Part shown: positions 35,304 to 44,396 of the stretch, one piece after another
Layout: each line of letters starts with the position of its first letter
Numbering within the stretch: the stretch's first letter is position 1
Source: Candidatus Fermentibacterota bacterium
Lineage (GTDB): Bacteria > Fermentibacterota > Fermentibacteria > Fermentibacterales > Fermentibacteraceae
Direction: 5' to 3'
DNA length: 64,000 nucleotides
Assembly: GCA_002748705.1 (NCBI GenBank)
Contig: PDSZ01000023.1
Coordinates: 1 to 64,000, forward strand
Notes under the pieces: generated by a model
Seen by the model: only the letters and a program-made list of their open reading frames with translations
Told to the model about the DNA's origin: nothing
Databases searched by the model: none
Translations under genes and position numbers: made by a program

Positions 35304-36300
35304 TTTCAACAAGTCCTGCCTGCTCTATTGTCTTTCTGGCATGATCCAGCCCTACATAAAACCTGTCGGTATAGAGGGTGTAGTCGTCTCTGAGCCTGCC
35401 AGGGGTCATATTGACCGTTATCACATTGGCGCCAGCCTGAAAACACCTGTACTGACCGTCTTTCATGAGCCGTTCAAAGGTGCTTGTTGCGGGAATGAGA
35501 GTATTCTTCAGATAAAGCCTCATAGCTGCAATGAATCTGAGTCCAAGCCGGGGATTCCCCGGCAGACTGTTCTCAAGGGGAGTTCCCTTTGCCGGCAGAA
35601 AAACCGCCACGCTGGACATCTCCACCTTGAGCTCCTTCAGCAGAAGCAGGTCCTGAACCAGTGAATCGACTGTCTGGCCTGGAAGGCCCAGAAGAGGCCC
35701 TGAACCTATGTGGTATCCGTGTTCACGAATAACCTTCAGCCAGCGAATTCTGTCTTTAAGGAAAAAGCCCGGTTTCATTGCCTCAAAAAGTTCACGATCT
35801 GCAGTTTCGTGTTTCAAAATGAATTTAGCCGCGCCTGCTTCACGCCAGAGATCAAGGTCCTCCTCTGAGTGTATTCCAACACAGAGAAGCACTGCCATAT
35901 CCAGTTTGTGTATTTTCTCAATAACACCGGCCATCCACCGGGAACCGTAAGTCTCGCTCTCAGCCGCCTGAAGGAAAAATGTTTGTATTCCGTTCTCCCT
36001 GGCCTTTTTTGCAATATCTACAAGCTCCTTCTCTGTAAGGGAGTAACGGACACCCTCCGGATTGTTAAGACGCATTCCGCAGTAGAGACAGCTGCACCTG
36101 CATGAGTTGGCGAACTCCACCACTGCCCTGATAAAAGCCTTTTTACCGAAGACAGAGTCCCTTACCTTTCTGGCAGCTGCGTAGAGCACTTCAGCCTCAC
36201 TGTCACTGGACTCCAGCATCGTTTTCAGGTCTCTGGAAGAGAAACCTCTCTCAAGCCTTTCCTCCACCCACCCTGAATCTATTTTATTCATTGAATCCAC
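35278..36300 (-). CDS. HydE/BioB-like radical SAM enzyme
   Basis: The 340 residues contain the radical SAM motif in CRCSCLYCGM, which has the CxxxCxxC spacing. FILKHETADRELFEAMKPG, SGPLLGLPGQTVDSL and the late ANVITVNMTPGRLRDDY follow; these read like the [FeFe]-hydrogenase maturase HydE and biotin synthase fold. HydE acts with HydF and HydG, and neither is in this window. PylB-type members remain possible. The gene overlaps aroE by 17 bp. Confidence 0.7.
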   Translation of the reverse strand: MDSMNKIDSGWVEERLERGFSSRDLKTMLESSDSEAEVLYAAARKVRDSVFGKKAFIRAVVEFANSCRCSCLYCGMRLNNPEGVRYSLTEKELVDIAKKARENGIQTFFLQAAESETYGSRWMAGVIEKIHKLDMAVLLCVGIHSEEDLDLWREAGAAKFILKHETADRELFEAMKPGFFLKDRIRWLKVIREHGYHIGSGPLLGLPGQTVDSLVQDLLLLKELKVEMSSVAVFLPAKGTPLENSLPGNPRLGLRFIAAMRLYLKNTLIPATSTFERLMKDGQYRCFQAGANVITVNMTPGRLRDDYTLYTDRFYVGLDHARKTIEQAGLVETTEKELLS

Positions 36301-37006
36301 TCCTGATTCTCTTCAGAGCCTCGGCTTTAACCCTGATGCCCGGCTTGTGTCCTGTCCAGATTCTGAATGAGCAGGCTGCCTGCTCAACAAGCATTTCTTC
36401 CCCTGTTGCCACTTTAACATTTTTCAGAGAATTACGCCACCTCCACCGGGAATTGTAGTTCAGATCAATGAAAGCCCATTCAGGAGGAACCTGAATGGGA
36501 AAACTGTCGTCATCACGCCACCCCAGAGGAGTCGCGTTGACCACAGTACCTGTGGAAGGCAGGTTTTCCGGAAGGGAGCCGCTGCGGCTGTTTACAGATA
36601 TCACATTCCCCTTTTCAGCCACTCTAATTGCAGCTGCGGCACCTCCGTTTCCCACAACAGCCAGAGGTCTGGGAAAACTGCCGGCAATCGCCCTGAAACC
36701 CTGAACATCTGTGTTGTATCCCACAGCTCCTCTTGAAGAAAATAGAATAGTGTTCACAGCGCAGGCACTGGATGCTTCATCAGACAGAACATCACAGAAC
36801 TCAGCTGCAGCCTTTTTGTGGGGAACTGTAACATTTACTCCGGAATACCCATCTGAACCAAGAAAGGCTGCCCTCTCCATGAAGTTTTCAGGAGCCACAC
36901 TGAAAAGCAGATACTCGCCTTTTATATTGAAATGGCTCATGAACACCTGATGAATCAGCGGCGACAGCGAGTGTTTTACAGGATAGCCTATCAGTCCCGC
37001 CTTCAT
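36284..37006 (-). CDS. aroE: Shikimate dehydrogenase
   Basis: AroE reduces 3-dehydroshikimate with NADPH. At 240 residues it is a little short (about 270 is typical). It keeps GYPVKHSLSPLIHQ, the catalytic Lys in NVTVPHKKAA, GYNTDVQGF and the nucleotide-binding VVGNGGAAAAI. The start overlaps the radical SAM stop as ATGA and the end overlaps the HydE-like gene, so it is tightly locked between two radical SAM genes. Confidence 0.92.
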   Translation of the reverse strand: MKAGLIGYPVKHSLSPLIHQVFMSHFNIKGEYLLFSVAPENFMERAAFLGSDGYSGVNVTVPHKKAAAEFCDVLSDEASSACAVNTILFSSRGAVGYNTDVQGFRAIAGSFPRPLAVVGNGGAAAAIRVAEKGNVISVNSRSGSLPENLPSTGTVVNATPLGWRDDDSFPIQVPPEWAFIDLNYNSRWRWRNSLKNVKVATGEEMLVEQAACSFRIWTGHKPGIRVKAEALKRIRSGFNE

Positions 37007-38229
37007 GATCTCCGCAGTTTTCTCAACCTCTGAAAAGCCTTTATGAGCAGATCAGCTGCTCCGGCAGGTTTGTAAAATATCGGCTCAAAGAGTTCTTCCC
37101 CAGGGTGCAGCTTTCCTGCAAGGGAAGACCCCTTGTAAAGCCTTATAGTACCTATATTTATGAATGTGCTGTTCCATCCCAGCTGCAGCCTTGCCCGCAT
37201 CATGAACAGGAACTTTCTCACAAGAGCTACAAAATTCTCACCTGGAGTGGCACTGAAGAAGTTAACTCCAACCACCATTCCTGCTTCCCTGGCAGCTTTT
37301 ACCGCAGGCCAAAGTTTTCTGATATCCCCACCTTTGCCCATAAGCTTCCAGCCCTTTCTGGAAATAACATCAGGGGAAAAATCTACCCATTTGCACCCTG
37401 CTCTGCTCATTTTGGAGAGAGAATCCAGAGGAACAGATTCTGAGAGCCACGCTTCCCATACAGGCGGATCATCAATCTTTGCAATAGCGTCTACAAGTTC
37501 ATTAAAATATTTTACAGGGTGATCAAAAACGGAATCCACAAACATGAAACTGTCAAATCCCTGCTTTTTTATCTGAATTATATCGTTCACAACATCCTCC
37601 ACCGGCCTCAGCCGGAAACCCTTGCCGCTTATGGTTTTGTAGGTGCAGTAGGCACAGTTGAACACACAGCCTCTTCTGGTCTGTACACCTACAGCGCCCT
37701 TGCCTGGATAATCGCAGGCAGGAAAAAGGGAGTAGTCCGGTGAAGGTACATCCTTCAAATCAGGCCTGGGAGGCTGGGCAAATCTGCCGTTTATCCAGTA
37801 CGGTTTCTCTCCTCCGCTGATCCAGGAGATTATGCTCTGCATGCAGTTTTCACCCTCTCCTCTCAGCCCCAGATCTATTCTATCCCATATCTGAAGAATC
37901 TTTTCAGCGTAGATTGAGAATCCTGCTCCCCCTGTTATGACAAAGCCTTTCCAGTCCTTCAGTGTATCCATGATTAGTCCGAAGGAATCCAGATACCAGA
38001 ATGTTTCAGGGTACGCGCTGTCATCAATGTTTCTCAGGGAAACCGCAACAACTTCAGGAGAAAACTCTTCAAGTGCATTTCTCAGATCTTCGGCAGGATC
38101 AGCAGAGAGGCTCAGGTCAAGACCTTTAATGGAATGATTCTTCAGAGAACCTGCCAGGTAGGCCAGTCCTATGGGATAGATAGGAGCCTCCGGCCGTCCC
38201 ACCGGAGACTGAACCAGAAGTATTCTCAT
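37003..38229 (-). CDS. B12-binding-type radical SAM protein
   Basis: The 408 residues have an N-terminal cobalamin-binding-like Rossmann domain (MRILLVQSPVG, AVSLRNIDDS). The radical SAM domain carries QTRRGCVFNCAYCTYK (CxxxCxxC) and the following DDIIQ-type helices. It belongs to the BchE/Mmp10-like class, which includes methyltransferases and cyclases; the substrate is unknown. It is the first gene of the operon that also holds aroE and the HydE-like gene. Confidence 0.8.
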   Translation of the reverse strand: MRILLVQSPVGRPEAPIYPIGLAYLAGSLKNHSIKGLDLSLSADPAEDLRNALEEFSPEVVAVSLRNIDDSAYPETFWYLDSFGLIMDTLKDWKGFVITGGAGFSIYAEKILQIWDRIDLGLRGEGENCMQSIISWISGGEKPYWINGRFAQPPRPDLKDVPSPDYSLFPACDYPGKGAVGVQTRRGCVFNCAYCTYKTISGKGFRLRPVEDVVNDIIQIKKQGFDSFMFVDSVFDHPVKYFNELVDAIAKIDDPPVWEAWLSESVPLDSLSKMSRAGCKWVDFSPDVISRKGWKLMGKGGDIRKLWPAVKAAREAGMVVGVNFFSATPGENFVALVRKFLFMMRARLQLGWNSTFINIGTIRLYKGSSLAGKLHPGEELFEPIFYKPAGAADLLIKAFQRLRKLRRS

Positions 38230-38248
38230 TCGGTCTCTTCCTGTGCAC

Positions 38249-38276
38249 TTGCCTGTTTCACAGCTTTTACTATAAT
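38249..38276 (+). promoter_or_regulatory. Probable sigma-70 promoter of the HD-GYP pair
   Basis: TTGCCT (38249-38254) and the perfect TATAAT (38271-38276) are separated by 16 bases. Transcription would start near 38283, about 40 bases before the ATC start discussed for the following gene and upstream of the minus-strand radical SAM gene. Confidence 0.65.
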
Positions 38277-38312
38277 GAAAAACCTGTTACTGTCCCATTG
38301 TAAAAAAGGCTC

Positions 38313-38320
38313 AGGGAGGG
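38313..38320 (+). promoter_or_regulatory. Shine-Dalgarno site before an ATC start codon
   Basis: AGGGAGGG lies four to five bases before ATC at 38325-38327. That is the only strong ribosome site in front of the HD-GYP gene, and the ATG used by ordinary gene callers (38484) has none of this quality. Confidence 0.65.
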
Positions 38321-38324
38321 CAAA

Positions 38325-39788
38325 ATCAAGGCCAGTTCCAAGAGACAGCTTGCTATTGCAGCGGGGTTTCTTTTATCCGGTTCAGCTGTTTTTCTTACAG
38401 ATCAGAAGATATTCGTATTCCTTACGGCTTTTGCCGGCCAGATACTTACCTATCAGGTACACCGGGCGAAGCAGGACGGAGTAATGGCCCCTATACCAGC
38501 TGTCTGCTGGGTAATACTGGTAACATCTGGAGCTGCTGCTTCAGTTGTTGCCACAGCAGGAATACTGCTTACCGGATTGCTATTCAACTGGAAGAACAAA
38601 ACTGTACGAAACCTTTTCCTCAGCTATCTGCCTTCAGTTATTTTTATTCTCTTAGTCGGTACAGAAACCAATCCGGCGCTTATCATTTCAGGTGGCGCGG
38701 CACTTCAAATTGCTTTCATCTCCACTCAGGAACAATTCAGAAAGAAAACAGCACAGATTCTTTTCGCAGGCTGGTTGATTAATGCGGTTGAAGCGTGGAC
38801 TTTGCTTTTCTTCTATGGAGAAGACGGCATTCCAGGTGCATTTGTCATGTTAAGTATCATGCTTCTTTTCACAACAGTTGCATCAGAAAAGGGTAGACAG
38901 CTTGTCAGCTTCACAGGAGAAATTGGCACTCTTTCCCTTCAGAACCGGCTGATAAGCCATCTTTATCAAAACAGAAACCCCTATACTCTTTACTTCTTTG
39001 ACGGAAATAAGGTCTGGACAATGCAGGGACGGCTGGCTTCAAAAGTACCGGATCCTGCCATGCTGAAGAAAAAACCTGATAACAGATGGAAGGTTTTTCC
39101 AGTAGGCGCTTCATCCTTTCTGGCTTCAGGTAAAGCAGCGGAAGAGATGTCCGCTTTGCGGGGGAGTGAACTCAGAGAAACCCTGCTGCTTCTTGAATCA
39201 ATATGGCGGGCATCCTTTGCCAGAGTAAGAATGGAAAATGCATTTCTTGGAGTAGCGGCAATTCTTGTTAAGATAGCCGACAGAAAAGACTCTGAGACAC
39301 ACAGACATTCCATTCGGGTAGCCCGAACAGCTTACAGATTAGGTGAAAAAATGGGGCTTCCTGAAGAAGAACTGCTGCAGCTGAAAGTAGGAGCAATGCT
39401 CCACGACATCGGAAAACTTGCCATACCAGGCAGTATTCTGCGCAAGAAAAAACTACTTACGGAAAAGGAACGGAAAATTATAGAGACACATCCGGTTGCA
39501 GGCGCCAGGCTTCTGGCTCCCATGGAACGGTATGGCCATGTTTCCTCTATTGTTCTTCAGCACCATGAAAGAATAGACGGTTCCGGATATCCTTATGGTC
39601 TCAGAGGCGCAGAGATTTCCCTCCATGCGCGAATAGTTGCTGTAGCTGATACATTTGACGCCATACTATCCACCAGGTCCTATCACATGGGTAAACCTGT
39701 GCACATGGCCATCAGGGAGATTTCCAGACACAGCGGAACCCATTTTGACAGCAGGGTAGTCCAGGCTCTGGAGGAGATGGTGCAATGA
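38325..39788 (+). CDS. Membrane-bound HD-GYP phosphodiesterase-type protein, probable ATC start
   Basis: HD-GYP enzymes hydrolyse cyclic di-GMP. The frame from ATC 38325 gives 487 residues; from the conventional ATG 38484 it gives 434. The extra 53 codons encode hydrophobic sequence (AIAAGFLLSGSAVFLTD) and line up with the N terminus of the next protein, which starts MKSNSR where this one has IKASSK. That supports the ATC. The N-terminal half is several membrane helices and the C-terminal HD-GYP domain has all main residues: MLHDIGKLAIPG, HHERIDGSGYP and VADTFDAI. The stop overlaps the next start by 4 bp. Confidence 0.8.
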   Translation: MKASSKRQLAIAAGFLLSGSAVFLTDQKIFVFLTAFAGQILTYQVHRAKQDGVMAPIPAVCWVILVTSGAAASVVATAGILLTGLLFNWKNKTVRNLFLSYLPSVIFILLVGTETNPALIISGGAALQIAFISTQEQFRKKTAQILFAGWLINAVEAWTLLFFYGEDGIPGAFVMLSIMLLFTTVASEKGRQLVSFTGEIGTLSLQNRLISHLYQNRNPYTLYFFDGNKVWTMQGRLASKVPDPAMLKKKPDNRWKVFPVGASSFLASGKAAEEMSALRGSELRETLLLLESIWRASFARVRMENAFLGVAAILVKIADRKDSETHRHSIRVARTAYRLGEKMGLPEEELLQLKVGAMLHDIGKLAIPGSILRKKKLLTEKERKIIETHPVAGARLLAPMERYGHVSSIVLQHHERIDGSGYPYGLRGAEISLHARIVAVADTFDAILSTRSYHMGKPVHMAIREISRHSGTHFDSRVVQALEEMVQ

Positions 39789-41260
39789 AAAGCAACTCAC
39801 GATACATGCTTCTTTCACTTGGTCTCTTCTTCCTTTTCTTTGTTTTCCCTTTGGAAAGCCCATCTGTACACAGCAACGCAACGACTCTGGTACTGACTCT
39901 TCTGGCAGCTTCAGGAATATTTCTTGCAAGGATACTGGTTGTCTGCTCAGGCAAAGAGGATCCGGTAGGCATTGAACCTGCTGTGCTTGTGGCGGCAGTA
40001 TCCTGGAAACTTCCACTGCCGATATATCCTCTTGCCTTTTTCTTCACCTTTGCAGGAAGCCTGATCAACTTGATAAGAGTTGAACAGGGAACAGGATTCA
40101 GCAAGGCACTCTTCCATGCGTCTCTGTTCACTGCTCTTCTAAGGCTTGGGGCGCTTCTCTACCAACTGTTCATGGAACTGCTGAACAGCAACTCAGCAGC
40201 AGTATGCTACACTGCAATGGCTTCAACTGCCATTGTAATAACTTTTTTCCGAGTACTCTCTGCGAGACTCACTGGAACCCGAACCGGCTCATTTCGCAGA
40301 AATCTGGCAAAAAGTGTTACCTTTAACACCTTTGTTATGCTTCATGCGGTTCCAGGCGCACTGACTGCCATGAACAGCAGCAGCGGTACCACATTTATGA
40401 CAAACGCAGGGCTGGGGCTTTTTGCCATACTGTTTATTCAGGCAGTCAGCCTTAGAGTCAATCGGTCAGAGCACGAACGAACTGCAGAACTGGATACAGT
40501 ACTTAACCTTCAGGCGCTCTTTAAAAAACTGTTTACGGCAAAAACCCCAATGGATGTTCTCACAAACCTGTGTCAATCCATTTCAGACGCGTGGCAATGC
40601 AGAACAGCTGCGAGCTGGAAAGGGCTTAAGTACTATCACGGAGAAGCGTGGAATACTGAAGGAGCTGTTTACTGCTCCCACCCTCAGGGGCTTACGGTCT
40701 GGGTTGACACATTTATGTCAACTGTTCCAAGGTACCTGAAATCTTTCGTTAACAGGACTGTGCCTGTTCTTTGCGGGCTTGAAGCAGAAAAATCGGTAAA
40801 ACAGACATCCTGGGAATCCATGGAAACAATGGTTTCTCTTCTTGAGGCTAACCACAGTGAATTTGCAGGATTCAGCAGGAGAGTTGCCAAAACTGCATGG
40901 CAGCTTTCCTCTGCTCTGAATAAAAACGAATGGTTCATGGACTGCGCAAGGCTTTCAGGTCTGATTCACATAATGAACCTGACAGATCTGGATGGTTCAG
41001 ATACAGGTTTTGAAAACATGTCACTGCCTGATATTACCCTTCAGGCTCTGAAATTTCAGCACGAACACTGGGGAGGAACAGGTCCTGAAGGGTTGAAGGA
41101 AGAAGAAATACCACTGGAAGCCAGAATTCTTTCGGTAAGCATTGCCTGGGAGAAAGCCCTTAAATCAGGCCTTGAAGTTGCAGTAAGAGACCTGAAAATG
41201 AGAGCGGGGACCCTTTACGACCCCTGCCTGGTTGAAATACTGCTTGAACTGAAAGGTTAG
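39785..41260 (+). CDS. Membrane protein with a degenerate HD-GYP domain
   Basis: The 491 residues align end to end with the preceding HD-GYP protein, including the membrane half. In the HD-GYP region the HD pair reads HIMNL (Asp lost) and the GYP part reads QHEHWGGTGPEGL. The later Asp of VADTFDA is replaced in VSIAWEK. Metal ligands are therefore lost and it is probably not catalytic. It may act as a regulatory partner of the first protein, which is inference. ATG overlaps the previous stop as ATGA. Confidence 0.75.
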   Translation: MKSNSRYMLLSLGLFFLFFVFPLESPSVHSNATTLVLTLLAASGIFLARILVVCSGKEDPVGIEPAVLVAAVSWKLPLPIYPLAFFFTFAGSLINLIRVEQGTGFSKALFHASLFTALLRLGALLYQLFMELLNSNSAAVCYTAMASTAIVITFFRVLSARLTGTRTGSFRRNLAKSVTFNTFVMLHAVPGALTAMNSSSGTTFMTNAGLGLFAILFIQAVSLRVNRSEHERTAELDTVLNLQALFKKLFTAKTPMDVLTNLCQSISDAWQCRTAASWKGLKYYHGEAWNTEGAVYCSHPQGLTVWVDTFMSTVPRYLKSFVNRTVPVLCGLEAEKSVKQTSWESMETMVSLLEANHSEFAGFSRRVAKTAWQLSSALNKNEWFMDCARLSGLIHIMNLTDLDGSDTGFENMSLPDITLQALKFQHEHWGGTGPEGLKEEEIPLEARILSVSIAWEKALKSGLEVAVRDLKMRAGTLYDPCLVEILLELKG

Positions 41261-41516
41261 TACCGGGCAGTCAGCATTCCCTCACTGTACCTGGTATAAT
41301 CCGTCTGTTCTGAAGAACCTGTAAGCAGTCCGCAGATTCAGTATGACCCCTGTGGGAAACTGCTGCAGTTCCATGTATACGCCGTCAGATAATAAGGTTA
41401 TGGACGGTTTCCCATTATCATGTTGATCTCAGGAATACTGCGATCGGCAACAAGAATGAAATTATTGAAGAAAACAGCACCATTGACAGTGCATTCTCAA
41501 CAGGAGCTGTCTGTGA

Positions 41517-42914
41517 TCATACAAGATCATCTTCCATTGAGGAATCCTCCCTCTCAGGAGGGTCTGTGAGCCAGCTGTATATATTCCAGCTTCCCAGCAT
41601 GGGGAAACCGGGGGGATGTTTAACTCCCAGCCCCTCATCCCAGCTTATTCCAAGCTGATACCCGCTGCCTGCTGAAGAGAGCCTGCCCATAGATTTCTGA
41701 GTAAGGCTTCCATTTATGGTAATTCTGGAAGCTTCATCTGGCAAGTATGGAATCTCTGCTCTGAGTTCCCCGGCAGGAATGACAACCGAAGTTCTGAGCA
41801 GAAGGGCATGATCAGTCTCGATCTGCCACATGCCTCTCCAGTCACTGTCACCTGTTTCATCAGGATCAGCGGCAATTATAACATCTCCCATTGCAACAAG
41901 CCCCAATAAGCCGCCTGCAGAGACGGCGCCTCCATCAATCGAACCACCGATCAGCAGATCATTTGCTGCAAGAAGAGTTACCTGACGGTCTGGAATACCA
42001 ACAGACTTGATCATCACAGGAGCAAAACCGTTTCTGAGAATAACAACATCTGCCTGAGAAATATCCACGGAAAAATCCTGTGAGTTCTCGCTTTCCCTGC
42101 AGATAAGAGTATTGCCGTCAATGAGTACCCTCTCAGCGGCGACGGTAACAACCTGTGAACCGCCTCCACTTGAAATCAGACTTGAAAAGTGTTCTCTCAT
42201 TCTCTGAAAATCAACGGCAGGAGCTGTATTTCGCCACCATGGCGCCCCCTGTATGTGCCGTGAATACGGCCTGACCCACACAGAACTGCCTGCGGGATGC
42301 GGAACTTCTGACCGTCCGGAACCGGCGAAGTAGAACCCTCCTTCAGAAGTGGTTGATACCATCTCCACAAAAGGATCATCAGTGGAATCTGCAGTAGAAC
42401 TGCTGAAGGTAACAGTGCCGTTGGAGTGGACAGGGCCATTGAGAACACATCCGTCGGTGAGAAATCCCTGAGGTATTCCGTCACATGTAAGCAGGGAATA
42501 GCTTGAAGGATAAGCAGGGGCAGCACGAACAAAAAGATCCCTGGTTTCATTTCCAGCCAGTCCTCTGGCCCTTATCTCCACAGCACCGTTGCTCAGTCTG
42601 CCGCCTGCGATGTTCACAGGATCTATCACCACCTTAAACCCTTCCCCTTCAGCAAAGGTTATCCAGCCGGCGCTGTCACCCTCCATCTCGAGAAGGAAAG
42701 GATCCATGCTCTCAGGCATTGTTTGAAGGGTGGAAAGGTAATGAACGGCAAGGGCAACCCCTGCTTCAGCGGCAACAGATGCCCTCAGGCCGTTCATTCG
42801 AAAAACAGTTGCATTGGCATTCATCTTGAAGTAGGTGTAAACCACCCCTGTAAGAAGAAACATCAGCGATCCGATTATCACCACAGTAGCCAGAACGCTG
42901 CCCTTTCTGTTCAC
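41517..42914 (-). CDS. PilX-like prepilin protein
   Basis: The 465-residue protein begins with a prepilin-like segment: NRKGSVLATVVIIGSLMFLL and then a helix ending AAEAGVALAVHYL. Such starts (short basic leader, Gly, hydrophobic helix, AEAG) are common in PilX-type minor pilins. The rest is beta-rich and contains VNIAGGRLSNGAVEIRARG and DLLIGGSIDGGAVSAGG. It resembles its neighbour at 42919-44382 in layout, so both may come from duplication. It is the last gene of the prepilin operon. Confidence 0.7.
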   Translation of the reverse strand: MNRKGSVLATVVIIGSLMFLLTGVVYTYFKMNANATVFRMNGLRASVAAEAGVALAVHYLSTLQTMPESMDPFLLEMEGDSAGWITFAEGEGFKVVIDPVNIAGGRLSNGAVEIRARGLAGNETRDLFVRAAPAYPSSYSLLTCDGIPQGFLTDGCVLNGPVHSNGTVTFSSSTADSTDDPFVEMVSTTSEGGFYFAGSGRSEVPHPAGSSVWVRPYSRHIQGAPWWRNTAPAVDFQRMREHFSSLISSGGGSQVVTVAAERVLIDGNTLICRESENSQDFSVDISQADVVILRNGFAPVMIKSVGIPDRQVTLLAANDLLIGGSIDGGAVSAGGLLGLVAMGDVIIAADPDETGDSDWRGMWQIETDHALLLRTSVVIPAGELRAEIPYLPDEASRITINGSLTQKSMGRLSSAGSGYQLGISWDEGLGVKHPPGFPMLGSWNIYSWLTDPPEREDSSMEDDLV

Positions 42915-42918
42915 AGGG

Positions 42919-44382
42919 CTACCATTCTTCGATGCCGATTTTAACCGCGCTTCTGGTCATTCCCGGTACATACTCCCACATGGTTGTGTTCCAGTTGCCT
43001 GTGGTTGGAAAGAAGGGCGGGTGCATGGATAGAAGTCTGGGATCAAAGTTGACCGATATGTCAAACCCTGTGGTATTTGTAGAAGTGAACCCTTCATTCT
43101 GAATCATGTATCCGCCTACAACGGTAAACTGAGCAGGACCTGGCTCTGGCTTACGGTAATTCTCCGCTTCAAGAACCCCCTCCAGAGCCAGAAGTACCGC
43201 ATTAACCTGAAAGTCGCCCTCAGTATCTATCTGCCAGCCGCCTACCCAGTCAGGATTACCACTCAAGTCCGGATCTTCAGCGATAATGAAACTGCCGTCT
43301 ACAGTTATAAAACCAACCAGGCAATGATTCTCAGGGTCCTCAAGATCCTGATTTGAGTACACCAGATTGCCTGCAAGGTAAAGGTCTCCATTCATTCCCA
43401 CCGTAAGGGCCGAATCCATTCCGAATGAAGGATCACCGTGGCCTCTGACATACATTCTGTCAGAAGAATTGTTATCAAACCAGATAACAGGGTTTTCCAG
43501 CGCATTCAGATCAAATATCTGCTCAGGTGATCCATCTGCGGTTTTAAGTTCCAGCGTATTTTGTACCAGCCTGAATCTTGTTCCGTCGGGTACCTCTTCA
43601 GCAGTAAAATACAGACCTCCGGAAATAGCGGCGTTCCTCACACCCTGCCAGTTTATCTCATTTTTTCCGAAAGGTATGGTATCGACCTCCAGCTCGAAGT
43701 ATGGCGCTCCCATGGAAAGCCTCTCGAAAGGACGCATCTGAAGGTTACCGATGGCCGGACCTGTGGCATGGGTGCCGCTCCAGTCTGAGACATAGTAGTC
43801 CGAAGTAAGCTGGAAGGAGTAGAAGAAGGGATCCTTTTCGTGGTTCGGTGTATCGCTCACTACCCTGACAGGACCGTTGGCATAGAAAGGTCCGTCAAAC
43901 CTGTATCCATCTGTATAGGCTCCTTCAATAGTAGGGTCATCCATGAACACAGAAAATCTTGCCAGGTTCAGGGGGCTGACAACAGCTCTGACCCCTGTTG
44001 AATCACTGCCTCCGGGATTAAAACCTATACAGTTGAACATATAGGCGTTGGACGAAATAAGGTCTTCGTTATTTCTGTTGGAATGAACGGTTACATACGC
44101 ACTCCCGAGGCTTCCAGGAAGCACTTCAGGAGAAGAAACGGTTCCCAGTATATCCTCTGGACTGGAAGCCGTGGGCAGGCTGGCTCCGGCCACCACCATG
44201 TGGGTGGCCAGATGAATACCTGCTTCTGCAGTGTACCTTGACTGCATTCTGTCCCTTGTCCATATGTGGGATTCGGTGTTGTACTTCAGGTAAGTGTAGA
44301 GGGCACCGGTAAGGATGATAAGAAATATGGCTGCGATAACCACCAGCATCAGTGCCGATCCCTGTCTGTTCCTGTCACTCAT
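42919..44382 (-). CDS. PilX-like prepilin protein, paralog of its neighbour
   Basis: The 487-residue protein begins RNRQGSALMLVVIAAIFLI and continues with TAEAGIHLATHMV, again a PilX-like prepilin start. The large beta-rich C-terminal region shares short motifs with the next protein, for example a late FDPRLLSMHPPFFP in one and VKHPPGFPMLG in the other. A Gly cleavage site precedes the hydrophobic helix. It lies 4 bp before the 41517-42914 gene. Confidence 0.7.
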   Translation of the reverse strand: MSDRNRQGSALMLVVIAAIFLIILTGALYTYLKYNTESHIWTRDRMQSRYTAEAGIHLATHMVVAGASLPTASSPEDILGTVSSPEVLPGSLGSAYVTVHSNRNNEDLISSNAYMFNCIGFNPGGSDSTGVRAVVSPLNLARFSVFMDDPTIEGAYTDGYRFDGPFYANGPVRVVSDTPNHEKDPFFYSFQLTSDYYVSDWSGTHATGPAIGNLQMRPFERLSMGAPYFELEVDTIPFGKNEINWQGVRNAAISGGLYFTAEEVPDGTRFRLVQNTLELKTADGSPEQIFDLNALENPVIWFDNNSSDRMYVRGHGDPSFGMDSALTVGMNGDLYLAGNLVYSNQDLEDPENHCLVGFITVDGSFIIAEDPDLSGNPDWVGGWQIDTEGDFQVNAVLLALEGVLEAENYRKPEPGPAQFTVVGGYMIQNEGFTSTNTTGFDISVNFDPRLLSMHPPFFPTTGNWNTTMWEYVPGMTRSAVKIGIEEW

Positions 44383-44396
44383 TTCTGCCCTCCTTT

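Noticed and set aside
35278..36300. A complete hydrogenase maturation system
   Set aside because: Only a HydE-like gene is present; hydF, hydG and hydrogenase genes are not in the window.
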